A stretch of DNA of 64,000 nucleotides from Hedera helix (lineage: Eukaryota > Streptophyta > Magnoliopsida > Apiales > Araliaceae): assembly GCA_947179155.2 (NCBI GenBank), contig OX359280.1, positions 36,854,055 through 36,918,054 of the forward strand, read 5' to 3'. A model generated the notes under the pieces. The model worked only from the letters and a program-made list of their open reading frames with translations. It ran no database searches and was not told where the DNA came from. Both the position numbers and the translations under genes were made by a program. Positions within the stretch are counted from its first letter, which is position 1, and each line of letters begins with the position of its first letter. Of the stretch, positions 1 to 11,068 are shown piece by piece.

Positions 1-284
1 AATTAAATATTAAATTTATTTCAATTATTAAAATTTGGGATTTAACACAAATTTTCGTATCAAACTCTATTTTTTAATGGTTAAGAAACATTTTATCACC
101 GATTTTTATAAACTTATACTTATTCATAAATAATATTCCCTCCTTTCTAAGGGTGTGCATTCGGTACGAACCGAACCGATACTAAAATTATTAAAAAATC
201 GATATCGATATCGGTTTCGTTTGGACTAGCATACTGAACCGATAAATCAGGTCGGTATCGATTTTTATCAAATATATACTGAAA

Positions 285-326
<42 letters not shown>

Positions 327-488
327 TTATTAATTATTTATTAATAAAAAAATAGAAAACTAGTGTAATCGGTATGGTTCGATAAATACCGTACCCCTGA
401 AATCACTAACCGGCACCGGAGCCGATTGGACTAGTATACCGGATTGATACCGAACCGGTTATCTTTGTAAGGAACCAACCGGTTCAGT

Positions 489-597
489 CTCCTCTTATGT
501 GCACATGATCACTAGCTATGACCAGAAGGTTACAAGTTTGACACAAATCTAGCACAATTGGGGGCTAGCTTAATCATGTGCACATAAGGGGAGAGAG
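489..597. repeat. 109-bp hairpin with TGTGCACA arms
   Basis: Positions 489-517 and about 564-597 are inverted copies. The arms share CTTATGTGCACATGAT plus an ACTAGC/GCTAGC block, with about 45 bases of loop. Each arm carries its own palindrome, TGTGCACA. It resembles a small foldback element; no target-site duplication was identified. Confidence 0.6.
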
Positions 598-714
598 AAG
601 GAAAATTAGCATAGCTATATAGACTAAGAGGAGACGGTAGACAATTTACAGTCCCATTAAAAAAAATGTGGAATAGGGGATTAAATGTTATAATAATGAC
701 ACATCATTAAAATA

Positions 715-855
715 AAAAATTGATATTTTTATAAGTAAAAATGATAGTTCAACAAAGTTCATCTCACATGAGTGTAAGACTCATCTATTATTCATGTGAG
801 CGAAACCTTGTTAAACTATAATTTTTGCTTGTGAAAATATCAATTCTCCTAAAAT
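715..855. mobile_element. MITE-like inverted repeat
   Basis: Two arms of about 55 bases, roughly 80% complementary by eye, run from TTGATATTTTTATAAGTAAA to the matching TTTGCTTGTGAAAATATCAA. Related hairpins appear near 36140-36240 and 41998-42140, so this looks like a dispersed non-autonomous family. No coding capacity. Confidence 0.5.
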
Positions 856-1007
856 AAGGATAATTTTATCCACTTAAATACTTTATCAATGTTATGTCAT
901 AATCCTAACACTGTTCGTGTATACACTTTTATTTATTTAAACGTTAACTTGTTTAATAGTTATCGTCCTCACTTAACTACACACATCCTCCTCACTTAAC
1001 TACACAC

Positions 1008-1232
1008 ATGGCTGCCCCAAATAACACCCAAGTCCCAAAACAAGCACCTGAAGATGAGGAGGTTGACTACTCGAAAAGGGCGCAATGGCTTAGAGCCGCT
1101 GTGTTGGGAGCCAATGATGGATTGGTGTCCATTGGTTCACTAATGATGAGAGTTGGAGCTGTTAAAAAATATGTCAAAGACACGATCCTTACAGGCATTG
1201 CATGGTTGCAATATATCTTGTGTGTGTTTTAA
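1008..1232 (+). pseudogene. Truncated vacuolar iron transporter homolog (VTL/nodulin-21 type)
   Basis: The first ~62 codons match the N-terminus of plant VTL proteins, which carry iron (in the family) into the vacuole. The cytosolic lead-in, the DYSKRAQWLRAAVLGANDGL block (residues 20-39) and the start of the first membrane helix (SIGSLMM) are all recognisable. Similarity stops after LTGIAWL near base 1207; twelve unrelated residues and a stop follow. Family members are about 200-240 aa with several helices, so most of the protein is missing, and no further exon was found before 3140. One conserved glycine is also changed (MMRVGAV where relatives have MMGVGAV). The start is supported by similarity. 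I infer a 5' fragment left by a rearrangement. Confidence 0.75.
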
Positions 1233-3140
1233 ACATTTTATAAGAAGATCGACCCTGAGAGACATCAAAGCCAAAATACAACACTCTACTTTTGATAACA
1301 CAGTCAACCAAACTAGATTTTGAGATCTGCTATGGGGTTTGGCTGTCCATGGGATTATGTTATTGACAAACACAGCAAAATAAAATCTATTGCCTCTACA
1401 AAAAGGCATAAAACAAATCCACCTAAAAGAATAATACACACATAATAATAAGAAACCCCTACTCCAACTTGAAGCTCCCAAAAGTTTTCTCAACCAACAA
1501 AAAGATATGCCTAATCTGCAGCCTCAAATCCAGACGATATAACAGAATAACTGATGTGGATGTAGAACAGGTTAATATAAAAGAGAAACATATATCATGT
1601 ACGAGCAGGAAATCTGGAAATGTGTGTATTGTAAGACGTCAAGCAAAGTATCTGCTTATTGGAAACAGGTGTACTACAAGAGCGTGCGCGCACATAAATA
1701 TATACACTTGCTCATCAAGTATAATACAGATCTACATGTGGTAAAACAAACAAACACATCAACAATTGATAAACGCAAACTGTAAAAATTTAAATGGAAG
1801 TGCCAACTTGTAGTGGCCAAAGGCTACAGACATGACTTCCAAATTGCAAAAAATGGGACCCAAGAAATGGAATGCAAAATAATACTACTTAAAATGAGAC
1901 CAACTCCCCAACAATAAATTAATCATTCCAGGACTCAGGACTACCCCAGCAATAAATAATCATTCCAGGACAAACTCGAACTCAAAAGAGCTGCGATCTT
2001 TACTAGGAAATTTAAAGGTAGAACCATCCTCGAGGAAACAAAATAAATGATTGGAACCACAGGCTGCGATAGGAACAGCAATCTGACTTAACCCTCAAGT
2101 TGAAATAGGAAACAGCAAGTTGACTTAATCCCTGATCTAGATCTCAGCAACAGAAACCAGGGCATCAAAAGTGTAGAGAAACAAGAACCTTCCCAAGAAG
2201 AGCAATGCGGAAAGAGAACAACAATAAAAGGGTGGACAAAAGTTGCTGAACTCATCAAGAGCATCCCCAACAACCTGCCATGTGCTTACAGAAAATGGAA
2301 TGCTTCCATCACTGCACCTTTCAGCATAAAAAGAGTGACTGAGGGGTTATAATTACTTGCAGATGGCTTGTTGCTTCCAAAAAAGGCCTCTCAATTTTAA
2401 GTTTAAAACATACCCAACTAGCAACAAAGAAAGCCAATTATGTACCCACAGACCATAACTAGCAAACAGCCTGCGAAAGGGTTAACCAAATTAATATTGC
2501 AAAAGTCTTATACATAAAGTACTAGAAAATGTTCAAGGTTAATGAACAAAAGAAAAGAATTACCCGGTTAATTCCAGTTTACTTGTTAAGTATCTACAGC
2601 ACAATCCAAAAGGAACTAACTCCCGATGGTAGACCCACAAACATTATGACAATTAGTTCTCAGAGACCCATAAAAACTTTTGAGCTGTGCAAATGTCTAT
2701 CGAGAAAATCAATATGCATCCAGCAGCAATATTGGCAGTTGTAATTGATTATAAAAGAAAGTAGATAAACCAGCAGCAATAATGGCATTCATAGTGTAAG
2801 ACCAGATTTGCATGTATCAAGCAAGCATAACACTCCAGCGGACCAAATATCGAACAATTTAGGACACACTAGGTTACGAAAGCCAAGTTTCACACTTTCA
2901 AATGTTTGACCCACTACTTTGATCCAATTTGCCCAAAGGTGAAGAAAGAAGACATCTTATTCACAAAATTCCCAACTACCAGCATCCAGTAGCAGCAACA
3001 TCTCCAATTCTTCACCTGCAATTGTACATGAAGATAGATCCATAAGCACCACACTCACCCAAAAGTAGCTGCTTTTCATGTAGGGTGAAGAATTAAAGCA
3101 ATAATTGTAAGTTGAAAACATACAATTTCAGGTAATTCAT
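1233..3140. other. Non-coding gap, probably including the RZ-1A 3' UTR
   Basis: No credible gene on either strand. The part next to 3140 should hold the 3' UTR of the minus-strand RZ-1A gene. Near 3019 the minus strand reads TTGCAG followed by GTGAAG, a possible acceptor of a 3' UTR intron. Short open frames here have no recognisable similarity. Confidence 0.4.
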
Positions 3141-4115
3141 TCATCGGCGCTCATATGGTCCAGAGCGGTCACGGTTATAACGATCACCTCCCCCATGGCC
3201 ACCAGCATCCCTGTTGCGTCCACCATAACGATCACCATTCCTATCAGGACCAAAACGACCACCACCTCCACCGCGACCACCGCCATACCTATCATCCCTG
3301 CCACCATACCTACCCCCTCTATCCCCCCCTTCACCAGGACATTCCCTAGCAAAGTGTCCTGGCTTACCACACTTAAAACATTCTCCACCACCTCCCCCAC
3401 GTCCACCTCCTCCATAGTCACGGTCACGGCCACGATCACGGTCACGACCTCTACCACTATCACGATCTCTACCTCCTTGCGGCTGAGCCTTGTCCACTGT
3501 GATATTTCTCCCGTCTAAATCTATTCCATTCATTGCTTCAATAGCATCATCCATTGCTTGCCTGTCATCAAAAGTCACGAATCCAAATCCCCGAGAGCGG
3601 CCAGATTCCTTGTCAACAACCACCTGCAACGACAAATACATTTTTACATAAGAATCTCAATAAAGACTACCAAGGCATTCAACAAATTCAATCAGGGCAC
3701 AACTTAAACAACGGATACCCATCTATCTTAATGCATTATACTCGCAAAATGCATTTAAATCTGCTGGTATGCCACCAGCATAGCACAACCCATGACCCGG
3801 AAAAGAAGGGCATGTCCTTGTAAGTTATAAAAAAAGAAAAAGAAAAAGTCATTCAAACCTAATGAAGACAAGATCAGGAGCTTCTAAGGTGGTCATAAGA
3901 CTGATAGATTCAAATAAAGTATGCTTATTACGCTCATAGTTGTATAAAGAAGAACTTATAAGAAGCAAACTAGATAATGAAAACCTAGCTTAGTTAATTT
4001 TTACCTTTGCCTCAACAAGACCTCCAAACTTTTTAAATGCCTCTTTTAGAACTCTGTCAGATGTTGACCACGAGAGACCACCCACAAAGCAGCGGTATTC
4101 TATATCTTCCGACAT
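3141..4115 (-). CDS. RZ1A: Glycine-rich RNA-binding protein with CCHC zinc knuckle, RZ-1A type
   Basis: Two coding exons, 4115-4005 and 3623-3141, joined by a GT-AG intron (4004-3624), give 197 aa. Residues 7-83 form an RRM: RNP2 is CFVGGL (9-14) and RNP1 is RGFGFVTF (48-55). An Arg/Asp/Gly-rich stretch follows, then a CCHC knuckle CFKCGKPGHFAREC at 119-132, then a Gly/Arg/Asp/Tyr-rich tail. This order is diagnostic of plant RZ-1 proteins, nuclear RNA-binding proteins linked in the family to RNA processing and cold response. The start MSEDIEYRCF matches the conserved family N-terminus. Immediately upstream the minus strand reads GTGCAG then AAATG, an acceptor site, so the leader is probably split by a long intron reaching 7011. 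Arabidopsis RZ-1A is somewhat longer, with more tail repeats. No defects seen; probably functional. Confidence 0.93.
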
Positions 4116-4269
4116 TTCTGCACTTTCCCAAAAAATAAAACATAAGGAGAGAACTAAAAAATTGTATAATCCACCATTTTCACATAGTTAGACGTAAGGG
4201 CGGTGGAGTTGTACTGCTCATGTCATAAGTAACTGTAAACCATTTAAATATAGTAATGTGATCCGGGAC

Positions 4270-5934
4270 TGATTCAGAAATGAAGAAGAAAATACAAAAA
4301 ATTATTATTAATTTTGTATTTTTATTTAGGAATAAATATTTGATTAATAGTGGATTATTAATATAATTATTTAGTATGATATTCTAAGAGAGTTTTATTT
4401 TAATTAAGAGAGTTCTATTATAGTAGTAGATTTTAATTAGTAAATTGTTTCCTTTTTAAATTAAGATTTTTACTTAGTCCCTCAAGTATTGAGTTTTCTA
4501 TTTAAGCATCGTAATACTGCATTATTATTCAGATTATAAAATATGAAGTGATTTGAGATTAAAACTTTGTGTATGTGTGTGTTTCTTTACCAATTTTTTA
4601 TGGGAATATGTATTTTATTTCTTCTTTCCGCCTAATCCTAAATCATTTTGGTATCAAAAGCCAAAATTCTTAATATCTTTTTATTTCAAAAAAATTCCTT
4701 CCTATCCTAATTTTTTAGCCTCCATCAATTGTTAAAGTTCGCTAAAGAATCGACACTAATATTCAAGATGACAACGCCGTCTCAAACTTGTTCTATTTTG
4801 GAAAAAAATAAAAAAGCTGCTACAGTGCTGCTATGCTGAGAAATTACAGTTTAGTACCCCAAGGTTTTTATAGTTTTCTATTTTAGCCCCCAAAGTTTCA
4901 TAAATTTTCAAAATACCCCGGAACTTTGAAAAAATTTCATATTAGTCCCTGTACTTGAAGTTTTAACATTCTAGCCCCTGAAATTTTACCAGTTTTCAGT
5001 TTAGTCCCTGTCAAAAGAAAAAAGATTAAAAAAAAAGAGAAAATCTATTTTTATTTGTAGGAATTATGGTGAATGCCGGAAAAATCAACGCCAAATTTGA
5101 CGCTTATAGGTTACAACAGATGAGTGTGTTAAATGAATTGAAGATTCACTCGCAAAACTTACTGCATATATTCAAACATCTTTTACAATACTTTCAGCAC
5201 AAGTTGATGTAATTACGGATCGCATAAATAAAATATACGGAGTCAATAAGAGTTGTCAATAACAAGGACCTCGACATGTTGAGACTCGTGAGTATCTTAA
5301 AGTGGTTGAAGTAGAGGATGTCGTATTAATTGAATATTTAAAAGTTTTTTGCAAAAAGAAAGATACAATTGAGGTAGCACATGTCGATTTTGTTTTGCCA
5401 AATTCTATATTTGAGTTCAAAGTTGAATCTAGTTTCTTGCTTTTGTCAATGTTATTCCCAAAATTTGTGCTCAAGAAACATCGGATGCGCATGTTTTGTT
5501 GGAATGTATCTCTTGGGTTATAGTTTATTATTCTTCGATACATCAAAATTCGAGGACTAGTTTTTTTCAAAAGAGAGGAGAATAATGCGAAAAGGAAGGA
5601 GAAAATACAAAAAATTATTATTAATTTTGTATTGTTATCTAAGAATAAATATTGAATTAATAGTTGATTATTAATGTAATTATTTAGTAGGATATTGTAT
5701 GAGAGTTTTATTATAGTAGTTTTTAATTAGTAAATTGTTTCCTTTTGAAATTAGGATTTTTACTTAGTCCTCAGGTATTGGATTTTCTATTTAAGCATTG
5801 TAATACTTCATTATTATTCAGATTATGAAATACGAATTGATTTGAGATTAAAGATTTGTGCATGTGTGTGCTTCTTTGCCAATTCTCTAGGGGAATAGTT
5901 ATCTTATTTCTTTTTTCCACATTGTCCTACATTA
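4270..5934 (+). mobile_element. Small non-autonomous LTR retroelement in the RZ-1A leader intron
   Basis: Two diverged direct repeats (about 4270-4647 and 5583-5934, roughly 85% alike by eye) flank about 935 bases. The left LTR is followed by TGGTATCAAAAGCC, close to the initiator-Met tRNA primer site typical of copia-type elements. The right LTR is preceded by a purine tract (AAAAGAGAGGAGAA). GGGAC occurs at both 4265-4269 and 5935-5939, giving a 5-bp target-site duplication. The inside holds no recognisable gag or pol, only short open frames and a run of ~36-bp TTTAGYCCC-type tandem units at about 4850-5015. It reads opposite to the host gene and looks like an old TRIM/LARD-like copy. Confidence 0.8.
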
Positions 5935-7011
5935 GGGACCGTAACAAATCCACTGAACCAAAACATTTTAGTATTGCTCACCTTAAGTCAGCTAGAATTT
6001 AAGAAATAAACAATCAGCAGGCAAAATACTACATTAGCAACAAAAAATTGTGCAGTAAAATATTATTCCATTTCTCGACATGAAATAAGTCAGATCTTAT
6101 AACATTTATCACTTATAAAAAAATAGCATTCATCATACACAGATCCTTAGCAGGGTCATTGTATTTCATAAAGTTAACAAACTGAAATTGACAATCTTGT
6201 TTCTTCCTTTCTTGTAAACATCACTTTGTGCAAATAAGCTAGGTTTCTACCTCTAATTCTCATTATTTTAAATTCACCTAGCAAATTATGAGGAAAAAAA
6301 TTCATAAATCCTAGGACAGACATATGTTTATACACAGATCATATACCAAAAAAATAGTTAACAACAAATTAACTCTCTCCCACTGATACTTTCTCTTTAG
6401 CCATCTTCAATGGAGGATTTTTGGAGTAGCCTGTAACTATATTTGCCAATTCTACAGATTGAAGTAATTTAATCTATTTCCACTTGTAGTTATTCTCTGC
6501 AGAGCCATTCTCTTTCTAGTGTGTACTAGCCTTTCTTTCTCATACATCTTCTTCTCTTATCTAAAAGAAAATTAAACCCCTTAAACTCCATATAAATTCC
6601 TCTAATTTATTCAGAAAGATTTAAAACAACCCAATTACTAATCTGGATCTCTTCAATCATCCAAACAGAGCAATCCAGAAAATTACTAACTAAGCAACAT
6701 TAGCAATTTAGCATATTCATAAACATCAATAAAAAAAAACAGTCAACTAATCAATACTAAGATCTGAAGTTTATGACTACAGCTTAGCAAGACTCCTCCT
6801 TTTACTAAAGAAATTCATCACGTATCATTAATCAGCGAATCCGACCACTATACTGTTTAGCAGATACAGATCTGATAACCCCATTTCATAATTAAGTAAA
6901 ACTGAATTCACATACAGATAGCATAAATTAAATCTACAGTTAATAAGCAAACAGACAGAAAAGAATCGAATTAAAGTAAATTAAGTAGCGAAATTGTAAA
7001 ATTACGAGTAC
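5935..7011. other. Remainder of the RZ-1A leader intron
   Basis: AT-rich sequence with no open frame of note and no clear repeat. It lies between the retroelement and the inferred leader exon. Confidence 0.4.
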
Positions 7012-7085
7012 CAATAAAATAGATGCGAAAGATGGAAGCTTTTGGAGAATTGGCGCCGCCTTGGTTATGAGGAATGGAGCCCCAG
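7012..7085 (-). other. Inferred 5' UTR exon of the RZ-1A gene
   Basis: On the minus strand a GC-richer segment ending TATTTTATTG is followed by GTACTCG, a usable donor, and the acceptor sits directly before the ATG at 4115. This would make a leader intron of about 2.9 kb (7011 to 4119). Inferred from splice signals only; transcript data would settle it. The far end is set by the repeat that begins at 7093. Confidence 0.5.
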
Positions 7086-7092
7086 ATATTAG

Positions 7093-7818
7093 TCGGTATT
7101 TTCGTACTTGATCGGTTATCGAATTAAAAAAATTATCGGGTGAACGGGTTTTAACCAGTAATTAGATTGTTATTGAACTGATAATATCATTAATAAATAA
7201 TAAATAATAAATAATTAAATATATTAATTATTATTATATATTATATATAATATTTAGTAAATATATAAAATTAATCAATTAATCTACACACAAAAAAAAA
7301 TTAAACCTATTTGTATAATATTTACTTTATACAATTCAAAAAAATACTAAATTTATATTAAAAAATATATATTAAATTATGATCATAACACAAAATTCAA
7401 TACTCAAGAGTGATAAAATCAAATACAAATGAACATAAATATTTTTAGGATACATTCAATCAAATTCGGTAAATAAATAAATCTATTTGTACAATATTTA
7501 TTTTATAAAATTCAAATAAATATTAAATCTATATGAAAAGAAATATATTAAATCATAATTTAAAACTCAATCAATGATATATTTAATCAAGTTAAAATCC
7601 TTAAATTTAAAATTAAAAAAATATAGAGAGAGAGAGAGAGATAAGAAACTAGTAAAACAGGTGATCGGGTCACTGACTTAACCGGTCTAATCGTCGGGTC
7701 ACCGATTTTTATCAATTTTTAATCAAATTCAATTTTTTAATTTAAATTGAATAAAAAAACTAACCAATTTTAATTTATTCAGATCAGACCGACGGTCCGG
7801 TCCAATTTTCATATCCAT
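7093..7818. mobile_element. hAT-like non-autonomous element beside the RZ-1A leader
   Basis: About 726 bases bounded by near-identical octamers GATATTAG (7085-7092) and GGTATTAG (7819-7826), the length expected for a hAT duplication with one mismatch. The ends are loosely inverted (CGGTATTTTCG...TTGATCGG against the reverse complement of CCGGTCCAATTTTCATATCC). CGGGTCAC/ACCGGT words cluster near both ends, the middle is AT-rich, and a short (GA)n lies near 7626. No transposase. Confidence 0.45.
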
Positions 7819-7826
7819 GGTATTAG

Positions 7827-9064
7827 TATGTCTGTCGAGGAATAGGTTAACAAGGAATCTATTTTAGTTTAGTAATATTATAATTTGTAGGAGAATAATT
7901 GGGTGGTGCCAGTTGTATGAGCGAAGAGAAGTCAATCCGCATCTAGCAACGCTCTTTTTCAATCATGTCACTCATTTTGTGGGTCCCACTCGTTGACTAG
8001 ATCCCAATGGCCTGTACATAAAAGATAAAAAAATAAAAAAATAAAAAACTTTTATTTGGTACGATAAAGAGTCAACTTTGGGCAAAATAAAATTTAAATT
8101 TGTAAGTAATGCAAATAAAAACATTTAACTTTTTAACCGTTGGATTGTTTACAACACATTTAGCTAGAATTTATTACTAAATTTTAAGATTAAAGTTTGT
8201 TTATTGAAATAATTGTGTTTAACTGTTAATGGTGAACCTTATCATCCGTTTAAAAAAATTAAATATTAATTCAACTCTCATTTCCTAACAAAGAGTAACT
8301 AAAAAATAATTAAAGAAGCAAGATACATTGACGCAAATAATATAAATTTTTGGTTCAAGTTATAATCTAAATATTTGGTCCACTTGTACCAAATTTCATC
8401 TAAAGCAATATCACGAAATGACAACACATAAGTGGTGTGAACTATCACGTAATAAGTGTCCTAAAAATATTTAATAATTTATCCATGAAGCGCCATTAAA
8501 GGAGTGTTAGATAGTTTTTTCTTTTTTGCTTTTTTTTGGTATTGTCTCTTTTTCGCACAGAAGTTAAACTAGTTTGATAAAAAATTGTCAAAAAAAATTT
8601 TGCCCCTAAAAGAAACAAGATTGAGATTAAGGCAACTTTTTTTTATAAAAAATAAACTCCTCATTACTCTTTTGTCCTCTTTATTCTAATTTTATTTTTA
8701 ATTTTTACTTTTCCTCTCTCGTACACTATCCACTGTCACCACCATAACCATCCACACCCGAGACCATCCTTACGCTCACCCACCACCCCCACACCTCACG
8801 TAACCCCCCCCCCCCCCCCCCCAGTACCACAACTAGCAACCACCCACACTACCACCATCCAACTACTACCATCCACCCTACCACCACCCACACCCAAGAC
8901 CACCGTCGTCGTCATATTTTATAATAATTATATAAAATTGTCATAAATATTTTTTTTACTAGTTTTATATTATTAATGATTTTATTTAAATTAATTATTT
9001 AATACATATTTATTATTATCCCATCCTAAATTTTAAGATTAATCTATGGCTATATTTGTTTGCA
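7827..9064. other. Intergenic region upstream of PPR1
   Basis: No gene seen. A C19 homopolymer sits at 8804-8822 inside a CCA/CAC-rich stretch (8735-8910). The rest is AT-rich. Similarity to the leaders of the other PPR copies begins only at about 9065. Confidence 0.4.
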
Positions 9065-9217
9065 AAAAAATCTATGGCCACCAATCTCATTCCTGCCAGT
9101 CTTGGCCATCAGCTTTAGGTACGTCTTCTCTCTCTAGTATTTTAGACAAACATTCATTTTTCTGTCTTTCTCCTATTTCTGTTCATTTTCCATTCACGTC
9201 CGTAGTAGTAATCAGAG

Positions 9218-11068
9218 ATGGCAAAGGTATATAATTATGGACTTTTTTTGAGTTCCAGATTACGAATCTTATCAGCTGGAGGTACATCTCTCAATTTGAA
9301 TCCTCCATTTTTCTTATTCCAACATATTCTATTTCATACTTCTCCATCCTCAACAAACCCTAATCCTAAACCCCTTCCTCCTCGTAGACAACAACTACAG
9401 CAATTCCTCCTACAGAAATGCAGATCTGGGTTTGATAAGCCTGACGATGCTCTTCTTTTGTACGATTCAATGCTCCAAATGCGACCCCTCCCTTCTGTCA
9501 TCGATTTCGCTCGATTATTAGCTGCTATGGTCAAAATGAAACTTTACTCAACTGTTGTCTCTCTGTTTAAAGATATGTGCGCTTTTGGCATTCCAATTAA
9601 TATATACACTATTACCACGGTGATAAACTGTTGTTGTCACTTGAATCGCGTGGATTATGGGTTTTCTATGCTGGGTGGGATCTTCAAGCGTGGTTTTGTT
9701 CCAAGTGTCGTTACCTACACTACTCTGTTAAGGGGGCTCCTTTCAGAAAACAAGTTTCTGGAGGCAGAGGAATTGTTCAAGAAGTTGTTAAGGGCGAAAG
9801 AAATTGAACCTTCTGCAGTTACGTACGGGACCATTATAAATGGGCTTTGCAAAACAGGAAACACTTCCACGGCCATTAGCTTGCTCAGAGTAATGGAACG
9901 AGGAAGTTGTGAACCCGATAATGTGGTTTATAGCACCATCATCGACAGTTTATGCAAGGATAAACTAGCAGATGATGCTTTGGATCTTTTCTCTGAAATG
10001 ATTAAGAAAGGCATACCACCGAGCGTTATAACTTACAATTCATTACTTCGGGGTCTATGCAACTTGGGTCGATGGGGAGAGACCAAGCAAATATTAAGTG
10101 AGATGGACAGTATAAATGTTTCTCCAGACACGATTACCTTCAATATATTGGTAGATTCATATTGCAAGGAAGGGAAGGTAAAAGATGCAGAAAATGTGCT
10201 AAAAAAAATGATTAAAAGAGGTGTGAATCCTGACGTCATCACCTACACTGCGCTCATGGATGGGTACTGTTTGCAAGGCGAAATGGATCGAGCATGGACA
10301 GTGTTAAGTACCATGATGAACAAGGGGATAGTGCCCGATGTTTATAGCTATTCCATTTTGATAAATGGATATTGCAAGAAGCTGGAAGTAGACAAAGCTA
10401 TGGATCTCTTCCGACATATGCACCGTGAAGGTTTGAGACCCACAATTGTAACTTATAACACTATTTTGCAAGGGCTATTTAAGAAGGGCAAATGTGCTGC
10501 AGCACAAATGTTTTTTTATGAGATGCAAGCTCAAGGCTATAGACCAAATATTGTGACATGCCGTATCTTGTTAGAAGGCCTTTGCAAGAACCAGTATATT
10601 GATGAAGCGTTGTCCTTGTTTCAGGAAATGGAATGTAATGGTTTAATTCCTGATATTTGTATTTACAGTATCCTCATTGACGGACTTTGCAAAGATGGAA
10701 AGCTAGATATGGCAAGAAACCTTTTTGATAGCCTTTCTTCAAAAGGGGTGCAGCCAAATGTAAAGACATACACAATGATGATCCGAGCACTTTGTCAAGC
10801 AGGATTATTGGAGAAAGCAAATGAGCTACTTGTGGAAATGGAAGGGAATGATTTTTTTCCGGATGATGTCACTTACAACACTATTATCCGCGGATGTTTT
10901 CAAAATAAGAAGTATGATGAAGCAAGTGCATTCATTGAAAAAATGGTTGGCGGGGGCTTCTCTGCGGATGCATCTACCACCTACATGTTAGTGGATCTAC
11001 TCTTAAGAAAAGAACAGGATCCGAGTCTCCTTGCTATGCGTCAGAAGTTCTTGCCATTAGGTGGTTGA
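9218..11068 (+). CDS. P-class PPR protein, Rf-like, copy 1 (PPR1)
   Basis: Single exon, 616 aa. Residues 1-45 are rich in Ser, Arg and hydrophobic residues and nearly free of acids, as expected for a mitochondrial presequence. A half motif (about 74-93) precedes fourteen PPR motifs at 94-584, all 35 aa except motif 3 (36 aa). A 32-residue tail follows. There is no E or DYW extension, so this is a P-class protein that binds organellar RNA rather than an editing factor. Fertility-restorer-like PPRs of this build are intronless and clustered, as here with copies at 24600 and 29921. The ATG is shared by all three copies and sits within an aligned leader. Residues 5 and 35 of the motifs, which set base preference, differ from the other copies in several motifs. 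The RNA target and any restorer role are unknown. Open and probably functional. Confidence 0.92.
   Translation: MAKVYNYGLFLSSRLRILSAGGTSLNLNPPFFLFQHILFHTSPSSTNPNPKPLPPRRQQLQQFLLQKCRSGFDKPDDALLLYDSMLQMRPLPSVIDFARLLAAMVKMKLYSTVVSLFKDMCAFGIPINIYTITTVINCCCHLNRVDYGFSMLGGIFKRGFVPSVVTYTTLLRGLLSENKFLEAEELFKKLLRAKEIEPSAVTYGTIINGLCKTGNTSTAISLLRVMERGSCEPDNVVYSTIIDSLCKDKLADDALDLFSEMIKKGIPPSVITYNSLLRGLCNLGRWGETKQILSEMDSINVSPDTITFNILVDSYCKEGKVKDAENVLKKMIKRGVNPDVITYTALMDGYCLQGEMDRAWTVLSTMMNKGIVPDVYSYSILINGYCKKLEVDKAMDLFRHMHREGLRPTIVTYNTILQGLFKKGKCAAAQMFFYEMQAQGYRPNIVTCRILLEGLCKNQYIDEALSLFQEMECNGLIPDICIYSILIDGLCKDGKLDMARNLFDSLSSKGVQPNVKTYTMMIRALCQAGLLEKANELLVEMEGNDFFPDDVTYNTIIRGCFQNKKYDEASAFIEKMVGGGFSADASTTYMLVDLLLRKEQDPSLLAMRQKFLPLGG

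Larger units (their letters stand above)
1..1007. repeat. Intergenic repeat-rich stretch
   Basis: No gene seen. From about 145 to 480 the DNA is full of CGGT/ACCG words (repeated ACCGAACCGATA-like and ATACCGGAT-like motifs), as in degenerate hAT-like plant repeats. An (ATT)n microsatellite interrupts it at about 286-325. A hairpin lies at 489-597 and a longer, imperfect inverted repeat at about 715-855; both are described separately. A 20-bp sequence (CCTCACTTAACTACACACAT) is repeated just before the ATG at 1008. Confidence 0.5.

Noticed and set aside
3137..3823. Open frames on the opposite strand and other frame of the RZ-1A exon
   Set aside because: They are low-complexity shadows of the glycine/arginine-rich repeats and have no domain of their own.
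4553..5570. Short open frames inside the small LTR element
   Set aside because: No similarity to gag or pol could be seen and the reading is AT-biased; they are likely chance frames.
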